A stretch of DNA of 64,000 nt from Ochotona curzoniae (lineage: Eukaryota; Chordata; Mammalia; Lagomorpha; Ochotonidae). The position numbers and the translations under genes are program-made. Shown here piece after piece: positions 1-13,233 of this stretch. Each line of letters begins with the position of its first letter. Positions within the stretch are counted from its first letter, which is position 1. Location of the stretch: the NCBI RefSeq assembly GCF_017591425.1, contig NW_024465369.1, positions 27,137,001 to 27,201,000 on the forward strand, in the 5' to 3' direction. The notes under the pieces are model-generated. The model made no database searches and had not been told where the DNA came from. It was given only the letters and a program-made list of their open reading frames with translations.

Positions 1-793
1 ATCACGGTAAGTGACCCTAACAGGATACCTCTTTGCATGTTCGTGGCTCACAACTTATAATTGCCGCCAGAATCATTTCAGTAGCTCTTTGCTGGGAATC
101 TTTAGAGCTTTCTCCCCTCAGCCCTCGATTGTACAATATTTAGCTGCTTTTTTTTTAACTCTAATCATTATAAAGGTACTTCTATATGTCAGCTAGAACA
201 AATTCACTAATGCATTTATATTTGTTTTTCAGAATTTATAATGTACATGGAAGAATAAATAAAGACCACTCATGATTTTAACTAGATAAAACTTTAATGT
301 AGCAAAATACTGAGGTACCTGGTTATAGTTTTCCTTAAATATAAACTTCGCTAAATTAAAGTTCTTCGTGCAGCAGGAAGTTGCCATTTCGATCCAATTT
401 GCCGTAACTCTCTTTCCTTGTTGTAATTCTGTTTCATTTAAAATAGTTATCATTCACTGAAAAAAATCTTGAAATTAATCAGTGCCCTTTCCATGTTGTT
501 CCCCCTTTTGATGACAACATACAGTCCTTTTTCAAGAGCTTTGTAATCTAACTCCTGTAGGTCTTCCAGAAATCTACTTAATTCCTTCCATGTTTCAGCA
601 ACTCTACTCAGTACCTTGCTCTCACAGTATCTTTACTGTATCTTTACCCAGATGGATGCAGACAGTTGCATATCTACACTCTAGTACTCAGCTTTGTATC
701 TCCAAAAATCCGTTTCACATGATAGGTTCACAATATATGCTAGAGGGAAGTTAGCAAGCAATAAGACAAGAAAAATTTTCACAATTCCTAATC

Positions 794-827
794 ACACTTA
801 ATCTTAGCCAAAAGGCCAAGAAGCAAT
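794..827 (-). pseudogene. RNU2P: U2 snRNA 5' fragment, tailless retropseudogene
   Basis: The minus strand matches U2 snRNA nucleotides 1-34 (GCTTCTTGGCCTTTTGGCTA...AAGTGT) with only C-to-T differences at positions 3, 10 and 28. Direct repeats cacaattcctaatca(c/g)actt flank it at 780-799 and 831-850. The single mismatch between the repeats is explained if the copy nearer the U2 3' end carries U2's own AAGTGT. There is no poly(A). It is too short to be a functional U2 gene. Confidence 0.85.
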
Positions 828-1534
828 GCACACAATTCCTAATCAGACTTCTACCAGTAAGAGAGCTTCTGAAGGGAGCAAGATTCCCTGGATGTATAAA
901 TAACCCATAAACATAAAAGTAAATCATGTTTGTTAATTTCTTAGAGATATATCAATAACCTGAGAAGTTTCATCTTCCCGCACCCAGCCAAACATTATTC
1001 CAATTTTATATTGTCCAAGCATATATCCTAAAGTTTGTTTTTTTAAAAGCTTCTGTATTTTCTACTCAAGCCTATCTGTTACTGAAATTTTGGGGAATAT
1101 TGTTAAAGAGAGTAAGTAATCCTATTAATCTTTTTCATCATCAGGTGAAGACAAAAGAGCATGGTATTTTATAGGACATGATATAGGTGTCCTTGGCTCA
1201 ATCACTGTCCATAAGATGGACTGAATGTTCCAGCTCTGTATTTTTCATGATTACTTCTATAACAGCAGCCTTACATGAAAGACTATCACAATGGAGGAAG
1301 CACAATATGCCATATGCAACATCATATTATCAACAAGAAAGGCAAATCAGAGGTAGCATAGGAAAGGCATTCAGTTGAAGAGGGATAACATCCTTGGAAA
1401 GTGTAGGCCCTCAGTGCATGATCATTAATGCAATAAAATATGTCTATCAATGAAAATGCTAGACAAGTCATTTTATAAATTATATACTTCATTGCCAAGC
1501 CAACTCAAGGAAAGATGATGATGGTTGTGATGGT

Positions 1535-1640
1535 GGTGAACCCTCTAGAGAGGTAAAGAAACTAATTTATTCAGGGTCACATAGTTACTGAGTAATGGGT
1601 TAAAATTCAAATCCATCAAGACAGATGGTGAAGGTTTCAT
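1535..1640 (+). mobile_element. MIR SINE remnant
   Basis: agagaggtaaagaaact, gggtcacatagttactgagtaatgggtt and aaattcaaatcca match the MIR core and tRNA-like region. Confidence 0.6.
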
Positions 1641-4011
1641 GTTAGCTTATTTCTACTGCCGTATGTGTTATATGGGGCTGGATTAGAAAATGACGAATTA
1701 TTTACCAATAAAAGCATATTGGCATGGTAACTCAAATGTAGAAACAAGTATGCACATTACTTAAAAATTCACTTAGATCTCTGTAGTAAAGTTTTAGTTC
1801 ACTACTGTGATATGCTTAGCCAAGAGGTTGGCCTTTCTTTTGTGTAAGTCTATAACTTGTGGTCTCAGGCATATGTTGTTAGAAACATTGTGAGCAGTTC
1901 TTCACAGTAAATGTACAACAGCTAGGCTGACATGAGGCAATGCCTACTAACCAAGGTAGACACAGATGCTTGGCTCAGGAACGTTCAATGAGGGTTAAAG
2001 GACTCTTGCAACTCCAGCAAATTATTGTGCCCTCTGGTAGTGTAAGAATCTATGCATCACTCATTCAGTTCTCTAAAGAATATAAGACAAAAAACTGGAA
2101 ACATTACAGAATCAACAGTCAAAACAGCCAGGAGATAGAGCAGCATTTCTTTCTGGGATGCACTCACACAAATATCAAATAGCATGTGGTTCTATGTGAT
2201 TAATTTGCTTTGAAATTCTACATACTTGCTCCATACATTTAAAGGTATCAGTGCAGTGAAGCCTGGGCAGCACCCAGCTGCTGGACAGATCCATTACTCA
2301 GCAAGCCTTCACAATTCCTGGCAATAATGGAATGGTGGATTCAGCTTGGGACACCAAGACATACTCATGCACTACCCAATGAGAATCTTTCCTCTTCTAA
2401 GAAGTTATCAATTAATGTCTTACATCACTACTAAAGCATGACTACCATGTGTGAAGATTCCACTGCTGGTTTTCCAAAGCTAGAAACCATATGAAACTCT
2501 GATTAACGGATGCTAATCAACCTTAAACACAGCAGAATGAATATCTCCTCTAATATGCTCAAATCAGTCAGCACGTGCTCTATTACACATATAATTAGTC
2601 TCAATTAAAGTATTCTTCTTATTTCTTGTGTGCTTGTGTCTTCTAAGTATTTCAATTTCCCTAACTCTTCAACACATACGTAAGAAAAGAAAAAAGAACA
2701 TGGAACTGATGGTCTACTGAGTTGTTTCTTTCTGAAGAGCGAAGTATGCTAATCCAAATATGTGGGGAAAAAAATGAAAGAGGTTTCATTCCTATGTCTG
2801 TACCAAAACAGAACAAGGTGACAGAATATAAAGATAATTCACATTTTTTTAGGGAATGCATTTTAATAATGTAGTGTTCTTAGGATTAATGTCACATTGG
2901 ATTTATATACATATACATAACATCTTCAAAAAGAATCAGGAAAATAGTGATTTTTCTCTATCAACTTTTCCCAAATAGTTTTTTTTTATGCTTTAAGATC
3001 AAAAGTATCAATTATATACAAAATCTAAGGCCTGCAGTAAAGTTTATGAATGTTAGTCATACAAATAAGATAAAATTTTTGAGAAATTAGCATTTAAAAT
3101 ATTATAGTTTCTGATATTATTTAAACTGGGTATAAAATTTTAAAAAATCATTCCCTTTAAAAGTACTGAGTATTTTTATAAATTTAAAACAAATCAAAAG
3201 TACTCAGGGCCATTCTGAGCTATTGAAAGGAGCAGGTGTATTCAGAGGTCCTGTGTTCCTCAAGCATTGTGGATACCAGACTGGTAGTTTATAATATGTA
3301 ACTGGTACAAGTTTCCAAATTGTTTGGCTTCTATATTGAAGCTGACAATGATAAGAAACTTCAATGGGGGTAGATAAAAACAAGGAATTATCTACTAGGA
3401 TCTGTATAGATTTGACCTGATTGGCTTAATGTTCTATTAGTGACAAAGTCAAAAGTGATCTGAAGGTTAGAATATGGGGGAAATGTGAGCTATTAAGATG
3501 ACAATGTCATACTGTCAGAGATTATATGCTGGGACACATGTGTGAATTATACAAACCTTTTCTATATTTTAATTATTTCCATGAAAACAGGTAAATTCCA
3601 GCTAGCCAGTAAATGCATAAAAAATGGAATGAAGAATGTGCCTCTAACTGGCAGAAATCCATATAGATTTTATAGTATAATTAATAGCTTTAAAATGTAA
3701 TACAAGCTATCCAGAGCAACATAGTTTTAATCTACTATCTAAAAATATGAGGTTAATTGAAGATTATATTATACTAGAAAATAGATAATTTGAAATAGTT
3801 TCACTTATTAACAAATTGTAGATAGTTTAATTGATAACTCAAATCTGTCTCATAATTCTTAGTAATGAAGAATGTAAATGAAACTCAATCTTCAAATAAT
3901 TCCCCACTATTCTTCCTACTTTATGTTTGAAAGTTATATCGCTAAATGCATATCTGTATACATATTTGGGAAAAATAAAATAATGTAAAAAACACAACAA
4001 CACGTCAGGTC

Positions 4012-4242
4012 AATTTTTTTCCTAATATTTAATTTTAATGAATGAACTTTAAATGGTATATGTACTATCAATCCAAGTCTTTGCTTATTTGTAATGCACA
4101 ACTATTTCTTTTTAACTTGTGGATGAATTACATTCTTTTGCTCATGGGTAACATGTTCACCCTTACTTAAGGTCTTGTTCTTTTACTTTTCTTCTTAAGT
4201 CCTTTTTTCCTTCAATAGTTTCACAGGTCACTTCTGGTTTGT
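4012..4242 (-). other. GRB14: GRB14 3' UTR (end inferred)
   Basis: A/T-rich sequence runs from the stop codon to the predicted cleavage region near 4012. At about 230 bases it is short. The end is an inference from the poly(A) signal pair and GU-rich tract described separately. Longer isoforms are possible. Confidence 0.5.
4028..4039 (-). terminator. GRB14: GRB14 poly(A) signal, two overlapping-spaced ATTAAA copies
   Basis: On the minus strand two ATTAAA hexamers stand back to back. They are followed 25-50 bases later by a GU/U-rich tract (rc of 3986-4003, GTGTTGTTGTGTTTTTT), which is the usual layout of a mammalian cleavage site. No AATAAA is seen closer to the stop codon. Confidence 0.55.
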
Positions 4243-4389
4243 CTAAATAACAATCCTAGCACAATAATGCTTCAACTTGCAAGGAAGAACACCTTTATTG
4301 AGCTGATAGAACTCCACCAACTGAATCAGATCTGTAAATCTTGTGTGTCCATCATCTAGTGTATGGAACATTGCACCGTTGTCTTCAAC
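4243..4389 (-). CDS. GRB14: GRB14 exon 14: SH2 C terminus and stop
   Basis: It encodes residues ~493-540 and a TAG stop. It contains the conserved [16 protein letters not shown] helix and [10 protein letters not shown] tail. Acceptor ctgcAG. The last residues are Ile-Val-Ile rather than human Ile-Ala-Leu, and Asp-Asn-Gly-Ala replaces Asp-Asp-Gly-Glu near the start. Neither change touches known SH2 pocket residues. Confidence 0.95.
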   Translation of the reverse strand, partial: VEDNGAMFHTLDDGHTRFTDLIQLVEFYQLNKGVLPCKLKHYCARIVI

Positions 4390-5633
4390 CTGCAGGAGGA
4401 AATTTAATAAGGTGGTCACAATTTGGTTAAGTTACCTAGCAGGCCATCCTATTCCATTCCATCCATATCCTTCCTATGCAAAAAGTGGTAAGTTAATATA
4501 ACTGAAAGACACTGAAAAGGATGTATAGCAAGTCCAGTTCTTGGAATTGCATTTAAAAATATATAATCTGATCCTCACTGAAAGCTGTGTAGTTCTACTT
4601 TATGACCTATAATTACTCCAAACTTCTGTGTAGTTGGGGAAATGTGACTGTTTTGAATCAATGAACAGTGAGAAAGCTATAGTACTCAGATAAAAGTAAA
4701 CAGAACAGTTTAATGCCTCCACTTACAGAAATTAATTTCCATTTCTAAATGTGGTCTACTTAACAGCCTCACTTAGTATATTTAAAATGAATATTCACAT
4801 AATTTCCATCAGCAAATTGATTCTGAGGCAATCAAATATTATACTAATGGAATGTCAATTGTCTTCTTTTTGGCACTAAAGTAGTTTAGCTTTAAACAAT
4901 TTATACTTGCTGGGGACATTGATCACATACTCAATGAAGAAGAGAATATATTTATATACTCTCTGGATAATTACCAAAAGGAAAAAAAATCAAAAGTAAG
5001 CATGAACAATTCAATAATCTTAAGAAATTCTTTCCTGAAAAATAGACTATATCTTCCAAAAGGTAGTTCCACAGACAGACACAGACAGACACACACACAC
5101 ACACATACGAGCAATAACCACATCAGCAACAATAAATGTAAAACAATACCAAAGAAAACTTTCATCTGTAACAGAATTACAGAAAAATTCTAAATGTCCT
5201 CAGAATAGTTTCAATGTCCAGCAGTTTCATAGCACCTAAATTTTTATCCATAATGATTAAAAACAAAACAACAATGAAAAATCAATTTTAAGAAAATGGA
5301 AGAGAAAGAGCCTTAAAATAATGTTTTCTAAAGACCCATTAGTAGAATCCAGGAGAATGTATCTTTAGTGGCCTTTTAACAATAGGTGGCATGGGGTCTA
5401 TACAATATTGCTAAATCACATTTCATGGAAAAAGGGAAATTTAATTTTTACAATTCCTGTATTTCTTGTATTAATTCAGGCTCATAAAACCATTTCTGCC
5501 AAACTTAACTTTAGTCAAAGCACAAGCTCCCAAATTATATTTAATAAAAAGAACAAAAGAAAACTAAAGTTTCCAAAAGCTTATGCATTAAGATCATCTC
5601 TAATATACGAATGTAAAATCACAAATTACTTAC

Positions 5634-5727
5634 TGGTATAATTTGAAAGTGCTTTATTTTTTGTCCATGACTCATTGACAGTACAAAAGTTTTGGGGTTA
5701 CTCTGACTATCTCGTACCAAGAAAACT
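5634..5727 (-). CDS. GRB14: GRB14 exon 13: SH2 core with phosphotyrosine-binding Arg
   Basis: It encodes residues ~461-492, [20 protein letters not shown] to FQIIP. The FLVRDS motif supplies the essential phosphotyrosine-binding Arg (~466), so the SH2 pocket looks functional. The acceptor follows a T-rich tract (tttttgtAG) and the donor is GTAAGT. 94 bases complete phase 2 to 0. Confidence 0.95.
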
Positions 5728-7838
5728 CTACAAAAAGAAAAAAGGTATTTCAATGTTTCTGCATTTACTCATGGATTTCACAGAATTACAATGTATGAGC
5801 TGTGGACCCTTAACTGAGTATGCAATGGGTATGGCTACTCAACCAACTCAACCAGTAAATGATATGGCATAATGTAAAACACCATCTTATATTATAAAAC
5901 TTGCCTTGGTGTTAATGTAGTTTCAACAGAATATAAACCTATTATATTATTTGCTTCCAATAACCAATATAATAACATGCTGGCATCAATAATTAGTTCT
6001 TTGTCCCTTTTCCACAGGAAAAATGGATATACATGTATAATTTTTTTACTCAAAAAACAAATCATTAGTGTATTATTATTTTATAGCTTCTGGGTCACAT
6101 TAAGCCCCTCTCTTCAAACGAGCTAATGGCTTATTATTAAATCATTTTTATACTTTCTTTTACACTGGATGCTCTTTCTTCATTTAAGTTTGATTTCTAA
6201 TGTTACACACATACACAAAGAAAGCAAGAAAAGAATATAGTCTGAACAATCAATCCTGAAATCATTTATTAAGTGTTTAAACACAAATGTTTTCAGTAAA
6301 AGAAATGCCCAAATAGCATGCACTTTAATTTGGAAGAATGCAGTGCAAAAGCCCAATAATGTCGGGCTAGACAAATCAGACATAGCCTAATGGCCTAAGA
6401 GAAAAAAAGGCTGCCAGACACGTATTCTTATTTACTGGCAAGGCAGTATAGAATCAGTCATGCACTTATTATTGGCAAATGCACTGTGTAAACACTCCCC
6501 ACTGGTGCTTACAATACTAATTTCACTGTGCCTAGACCAAGAGGAACCAAATTTGAAGGATCACAGAAGACTGGGATATTATCCACTCCCCTTGTGCTGT
6601 GTGAGATTCTGACATTGCACCAGTAGGAGTTAGGACAAAAGGGCATTTCTCCAGCAAAATTGATCCATAATTCTCTCCCCATTCTCAAAACAGATCATCA
6701 CTACCACCTAGTGGACCACTTCACACTACCTTTCCAAAGGAATATGATTAAGAAATAAACATTTAAAAGATCATGTTATTCTTCATAATATTATTTTATT
6801 CAATTTACACAAATGGGGCTCAGGAGCAAAGGAAATGAAAACTCTCCAAACACTTCCATTATTCTATGTCATTTATTTGCTTGGTCTCAATAGATTGTGG
6901 TTTTGCTGCTGTTCAAATTTATACCCCAAAAGACTGCATTCCATGGAGAGAAGCATATTAAAATCTCTCATACAGAGTCTGGTGAAATGCTGAATTGCTG
7001 TTAATAACCTTTCATGAGAAGAAACATTTTTATCCAAATGTCAGTATTAAATTGTTTCAAATCCCTGTCATCTTAAGCCAACTTTGAAGATAATAGAGCC
7101 CATCACCACTTGTTTATAAACTGATATTGCTTTCACTTCTCAACCAAACTGCAATACAACCTTCCATATTTATGTGCATGTGGAAAGGAAATTTAGTAGA
7201 TATTATGAAAAACAACTGAAATATTGAGCAATCTATGAAAGGAAATAATTTTTCAGAAAATAAATATTCCATAACACATTTAACATTTCTCTTGAATATC
7301 CTGTTAGTGATAACAGCAGAAAGAGAAAAAAAAAAAACCACTATTCTCTTAGACTTGTGCTATTTTATTCATGTTATTCAGTCAATTTATGTTAAAATTT
7401 AAGATAAAGTAAACAGAAAAAATGTTCATTATAGATATACACATACATACCTAAAAACAAATACAAGATAAAATCATGACATGAAACATATTTCGGAATT
7501 ATAATTACATATTTCACTCAAAATGGTGACATTCAAAACAATTTCAGTTTTCCCCTCACCAGTTAATATAGGAGATGCTACAAATGGCATAAAATTGTGA
7601 CACTGGTGGAGAACAAAGCATCCTGTTTTGTGTTATCTGTTCATTTATACACAAATGCTAGGCACACGCTATGTTAAAGTATTATAAAGACACTTATGAA
7701 ATACAAGAGCAACAATTTTTATAAAAAATCTCTTTTGCATTACAATGAGCCCAAACTGAAATCCTCTATGTGCATGTCGTGCTGAACAAATAAATACCAT
7801 GTACAGGATTCTGTCAAGACTAAAAACATCAAACATAC
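5728..7838 (-). other. GRB14: GRB14 intron 12, little repeat content
   Basis: Unusually few recognisable repeats for this window. No SINE or L1 is seen. I see no extra exon either. Confidence 0.6.
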
Positions 7839-7926
7839 CCATCTACAGATCCTTGCTGAATAATCAGTCGTTGAGCTTCCTCTCTAGAAATTCTGTGGTG
7901 AAACCATGGTTGGGAGCGGTGGATAG
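7839..7926 (-). CDS. GRB14: GRB14 exon 12: N-terminal half of SH2 domain
   Basis: It encodes residues ~432-460 and the first two bases of Gly461. It opens [11 protein letters not shown] and ends QQGSVDG. The invariant SH2 Trp (~439) and the SREEAQRLI helix (alpha A with its Arg) are present. Acceptor ttcttcAG, donor GTATGT, 88 bases. Phase 1 to phase 2 agrees with both neighbours. Confidence 0.94.
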
Positions 7927-8069
7927 CTGAAGAAATAAAATGCATGAGTGCAAAGCTTTGAAGTGATCACAATTACACTGCATGTACTTTGAACCACGTC
8001 CACTCGGTAACTATACCTACAGGCCCATTGATCCAACAGTTCAGTCACAACAACTACCAACAGACATAC

Positions 8070-8142
8070 CCAAGGTTGCGGCTGAACTCTGCAGAGAAGC
8101 AGTGGGACTACCATGGATGCCCAGGCGTAAGCATCCTTTTTT
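8070..8142 (-). CDS. GRB14: GRB14 exon 11: end of BPS, pre-SH2 linker
   Basis: It encodes residues ~408-431, [20 protein letters not shown] onward, and ends with the first base of an Ala codon. It starts with six adenines giving Lys-Lys. Acceptor gctcAG, donor GTATGT. It is only 89 bases downstream of exon 10. The Ala-Ala-Thr-Leu end differs from human Ala-Thr-Asn-Met, the least conserved part of this gene segment. Confidence 0.93.
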
Positions 8143-8231
8143 CTGAGCAAGAAAGAGAAAACAAATATCAACTTTCTAGACAAGACTAACTCAAATTGTA
8201 GATGTTTTAGAGAAAGTGATGCTATATGTAC

Positions 8232-8348
8232 CCTCCAAGCCAGTCCTTCTTCGACTGCAACAGAAAGGGCTTCTGTCGGGTTTTCTATAACTCTGCTTTT
8301 CTGACCTGAGAAGTCCATGGCTACCAGGGAATTCTCTGATATACTTCT
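8232..8348 (-). CDS. GRB14: GRB14 exon 10: BPS region
   Basis: It encodes residues ~369-407, from [17 protein letters not shown] to VEEGLAWR. The BPS (between PH and SH2) region inserts as a pseudosubstrate into the insulin receptor kinase site in the family. The MDFSG motif and NPTEAL segment are intact. Acceptor ttttccAG, donor GTACATAT. Frames on both strands cross this exon, but only the minus frame matches the family. Confidence 0.95.
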
Positions 8349-8974
8349 CTGGAAAAAGGAAACATATTTGAACCATAAACATGTTTCTTAAAATTATCAT
8401 TTAATGCTTTGTTTAAAAATACATTTTCATTCTAGGATGGGATTTCAAATGTGGCAAGCAAGAAATCAATAAGTTAAAATGCTATAGTAAATTTAGGAAA
8501 AAATATGGTGCTTTTATAACTCTTTCACTAAATAAATTACACAGTTATTTGTTAAGGTCATTGAGTTAAGTGTAGAAAAATGTTTTAAAGGCTTTCCTTA
8601 AAACATGTATCTTACTTCTAGAACAACTGTATCTTAATATTCTGTAGTACAATAGGAAGACTTTAAATAAATCTTTTCCAAGGTTGAAAACAATCATTAC
8701 TTCTAAGTTCATCTACTAAATTTTTGTATATATCAATTACCAACAAAATGTCAATCCACCTAGTTATGAAGCATGAGAATCATCATGCACAAAAACCATA
8801 ACCTAGAGTGACTTGTAACATCTCTGTAGAAATAATACTCTTATTTAATATTGGAGCAAACTATAATACATATTTTGAAAGCTTATCACATCAATTTTCA
8901 CCATATATAGAGAATAAAATTTGTGTGTAATAGCTTGATAATTCTATATTAAGATTTCAGTGGTTTAACAAGAG

Positions 8975-9295
8975 AGCATTTTTATTTTTTAAAGATTTAC
9001 TTGTAAAAACACAGAATCATACAGAAAGAGCTAGTCCACTCCCTGAAAGCCTGCCACAGCAGAGCCTGACCAGACCAAAGCCATGGAGTCAGGAACTCCA
9101 TTAGGATCTCCCTGTGAGTGGTACAGGATTCAAGTTTTTGAGCTGTCGCTTAGGAACTTTCAGGGTGTACAATAGAAGGAAGCTTGATCAAAAATGGAGC
9201 TGAAACTGCATCCCAGGCACGCCAATTTGAGTTTTGTGTGTCCTTAGCGGTGAGTGGCTTACATCACCATGTCACCAATGCCTGCCCACCTGAAA
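8975..9295 (-). mobile_element. Old C-type SINE, minus orientation
   Basis: tttttattttttaaagatttacttg start, cagagcctgaccagaccaaagccatggagtcaggaactcc body, and a GC-richer 5' end near ggtgagtggcttac. In GRB14 intron 9. Confidence 0.7.
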
Positions 9296-10689
9296 AAATT
9301 ATGTCTAAATGATGAAATGATAGGAAACAATGCATTTTAATCAAATATAATTTAAATAAATAATAAAGTTATTGATTGATTCACTCATTACTTTTTGCAC
9401 TTACATTCTCTCGGATAAAAATAAAATATTCAAAACCTGGCTCTTATTTTTTTGTTTGTTTAGGGCTATACTTGACAGACATATTCTACAAAATTTACTA
9501 CCATAAAACGAGTCATGAATACTATAAATAAAAATAGACAACTGTCAGAATATCTAATTAGGAATCTCACTCAATTTATATGATGTGAGGAAAAATTAAA
9601 ACTCCTGAGGAGGAAAAAAAATTAAACCTATGAAAAATTATTTAATAGTTATTCTCTGCTAATTTATGCAGGAGTGAATTCAAAAGTGGAATTACAATGG
9701 CAAAGTATGGATCATTCTGCATTGAGGAACTCACGGCTTCAGTTGTTTCATATTTACATGGATTCAGTCATTTTTGCATTTGTAACTACAGGTCAAACGT
9801 AGGTTTCAAACAAAGCTTCAACCACACACACACAAAAGAAATTTAGAGTCCTTTATCACTGCATCACACATCCCACTTGCTACTATTTCTTATTTTCTCT
9901 CCAAACCATGCTGGAATGCCCCAGAATCTTATTATGGTTCATCTATATGTCTAGAGATCTGGCATGCAATCTCTCATTTGTTACAGGAGCTTTTATAACT
10001 GACAGCTGCTCTTTCAGACAGATGCTGTCTCTGTAATCTCTATTTGCTGTCACACCTTCGTTTGCCCTTCTCACCCCATGATCTTCTGTGCAGGGCTGTG
10101 GACTGGTTGGATACACTTTTGCTTTGCCAACATTAATGAAAAGCGTCCACCTGCCCCAAGCACAGTTACTAGCCTCAGTTGTAGTGATCGCTTTATCCTT
10201 TGAATCTCTCTAGCTCCACACGCCAAGATGGATTCTGTAATCTGAAGTTTCTGATAGCATAAAAATGCGGTTAGGACAGAAAAATAAATAGCATCAGCTA
10301 TTCCTTTTTACAATGTCTCATTCAGTACAAAATGTAAAACAGGGTTCCATGTTCTATAATTATGTGACATGTATAGGGAAACCACACTACAAAGGAAAAA
10401 TATTCTGATTTGTTACCTTAACTACACTAAAGGAAAAACACAGGAATAAGGCAAGTGTTTTCTACTGAATGGCAGCTGGTAGATGAAAAATTAATAGCTT
10501 ACCTTTTGTGGACAAAGAAATGGAAGTAAAGCAGAGTCTGACTTAAAACTCAAAAGGTCATTGTCAGCTCAATTTCTTTCTCATAGGAAAGTAATTTGGT
10601 TGGACTTCAGAACCGCTTGTATTTCTCAAATATTTGTCCCTTTTTCTAGCACTCTCAGGGAAAAAATAGGACAGAACCAAAATAAAAGA

Positions 10690-11205
10690 ATCCATGATTT
10701 CGAAGGCCTGGCTTTCCCCCTAAGACGGAGGCTCTAGTATACCCTGTGTTACCCAGGCTACACGATGAGGTTACATCTATTCATTCTCAGTGAGGTATAC
10801 AAGTAAAACATCTACTCTGATGGCAACTAGTATCCAACCACACACGCTGCCATCTTTTCTGAAGGATCTAGATAAGCTTATAAAGCTGTCATCTGCAGAA
10901 AAGAACAGGACTCCAAAGATAAAATGCACTCTAGAGATTATGAGACCATTCCTCTGTTCATCCTGCAGGGCGCCAGTGGCTTGACTAAGGTGTCACACAC
11001 AGCTTGTGGTAAAGAAGTAACACATAAGAAACTGCAGCTAAGAACGTCTGTGCCTGATTACGAAGGGCTATGCTATTGTAATGTAATGCTATTGTAATAG
11101 GGAAAATAAATGTGAGAGGGTGGGAATTTGGGGAAGGGAAGGGAAATCCCACATCCTGTGGAACTGCATCATAAAATCATAAAATAAATAAATTCAATAT
11201 TAAAA
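10690..11205 (+). mobile_element. Lagomorph L1 3' end, truncated
   Basis: Ends in a G-rich tract (11117-11147), then ccacatcctgtggaactgcatcataaaatcataaaataaataaa, the same architecture as the tail of the intact L1. The 5' boundary is uncertain. Confidence 0.6.
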
Positions 11206-13233
11206 ATGACTACTCCAGGGTCAAAAATGAAGGAAAAAACATGACTGATCTTTGCCCTATCTTCTAAGTCCAGCTTCAGGGCCATATTAACAGCACCTAA
11301 CCCATGGCTGTATTAAAAGATGGTACTATAAATGAAAGTTTTTTCCTCATTTTGAATGCTGATAATCGTGGCTGCTATGTGCTATACAGGGTTATGATGT
11401 TCATTACCATATAGGAATGTCATCTTTATTTTTCTCCTCAAAAGAATTATCTATGAAAATGTGAGAGACATCATTGTTCCTTTAAATAGCTAACTATAAT
11501 AGATGAGTTTTCTTTGTTGCTCACTGAAAACGGTCCCTCCCTAGTGACTGGGGCAGGTAGGGTACTGGGATCTACCAGATCATTAGTTCTTCCACATTAG
11601 TCTAGAGGAGTATAAACTCTGTAGACACCAAAGCAAAGACAAACACCTTAAAGAATGCCTGAGTTGTTTTCAGGGACATTCAGAGGAGCAGAGATGTAAA
11701 TCTCAAACACCATCCTCTCTGATCATTAAAACCCCCCCAGAGGACAGGTCTTGACCACAAAGGCACTGGATGCTTTTCTGTGATAGTCCCTATTCCAGCG
11801 AGATTCTCTCAGGGAATGACTTTTGGTACCACAACAACCCAACTGTCATGCACGTGTGAGCAGCAGCAGCCCCCTCTCCATGGAATATGGCAAGACCACA
11901 CCTGTGTGCCAACAAAGTGATGCCAACAGAAAGCACTCTATCGGATGCCTAGTCGTGATTAGTAAGTTCACTCTAAAAGTATAGAATTTGAAAAAAATTT
12001 GGAGGGATTTAGGAAAGGATTAAGATAATAAAATCTACTATTCTTTCTACATAATTAGGGATTGAAAAACAAGGAAGCCGGCAAATTATAGAAATATTCA
12101 CCTTAGAATGCTTTTATAAAAATTCATTACATTTCTTAGTTTCTTATTGTAGGACTTAAAAGCAATGATACAAAGATGAGAAGTTGCAAATTTAAAGTAC
12201 CATAATGATAAAATTGGAGTTGCTTTTCTCTCTAGTTTATCAGCTTTCATAATCAACATTATTTCATGCCTCATTCCTAGAACTGAGTATTTCATCTGCT
12301 ACATTACATGTAGGGTAAATGTGCCTTCCTTGGCCACAGCCATGAAGAGCATATTTTTAACCTCAGTGGAAATGCAGTTTTCAAAAATACACATGAGCTG
12401 ATTTGTAACACAGGCACATACATCTGAATTTCCAATATACTCAATATTAACAAGTGTAGCAAAAATAGTGGAACACAAACTAAAAGTTCAGAAATAAAGT
12501 CCTTGTGGTAATGCATGGGAAATTAAAGTTAGAACCAAAAGAAGGGAAAAGATAAATCAGAGTGTGTCTGCAAGTAAATATCCAAGTTACATTTAGCATA
12601 AATCTGAGAAGCAGCACTGGAGTTAATGCAATGTACGACCTATGTTTTGTCTTGCAGTTTTTGGGTCTCCTGGAAAGCAGTCTGTTTTATAAGAGCCTAG
12701 AACTTAAAAAAAAAAAAAAGAAAAGAATTGCTGTTAGATAGCCAGAAGGCAGAAAAGCTCATACGTGTACATACTGCCGCTTTTAGCCTTCCGAGTCACT
12801 GGCAGCTCTCCACTAGGGTATGACAGTTTCAGAATCAATATTAAAATAAATGAACCCACCATCAAAACTAATCACTAAGAAAACATACTCTTCAGTGACT
12901 AGGAAATATTCTACAAACCACCTACTTAAGATCAAAGACTCATACATCGCAATAATAGAGAATAACACACAAAATAATTCTATATAAGTATAAAATTATT
13001 AATGTAGAATGTTATGCACATCAATGAAAAACATCCACTGTGATTTTTATCACACAAGCTAAAAACACAAAACTCAAGGATTAAAAATTTCAATATAACA
13101 TCACACAAAAATGTTTTCAGTTACTCTAATGTATAAAAAGGAAAGAATAATGTATCATAATGTACATTGATAATTACAAGTCGATATTCTACAACTATAA
13201 GATACGGCATACGTTCCAAGACACAGTGCTTAC

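Larger units (their letters stand above)
1..4011. other. Intergenic DNA downstream of GRB14
   Basis: A/T-rich sequence with no supportable gene. Apart from the U2 fragment and a MIR remnant, I see no clear element. Short open frames have no coding character. Confidence 0.6.
8349..13233 (-). other. GRB14: GRB14 intron 9
   Basis: Contains an old SINE near 9.0-9.3 kb and an L1 3' end near 10.7-11.2 kb. The rest is unassigned A/T-rich sequence. Confidence 0.7.
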
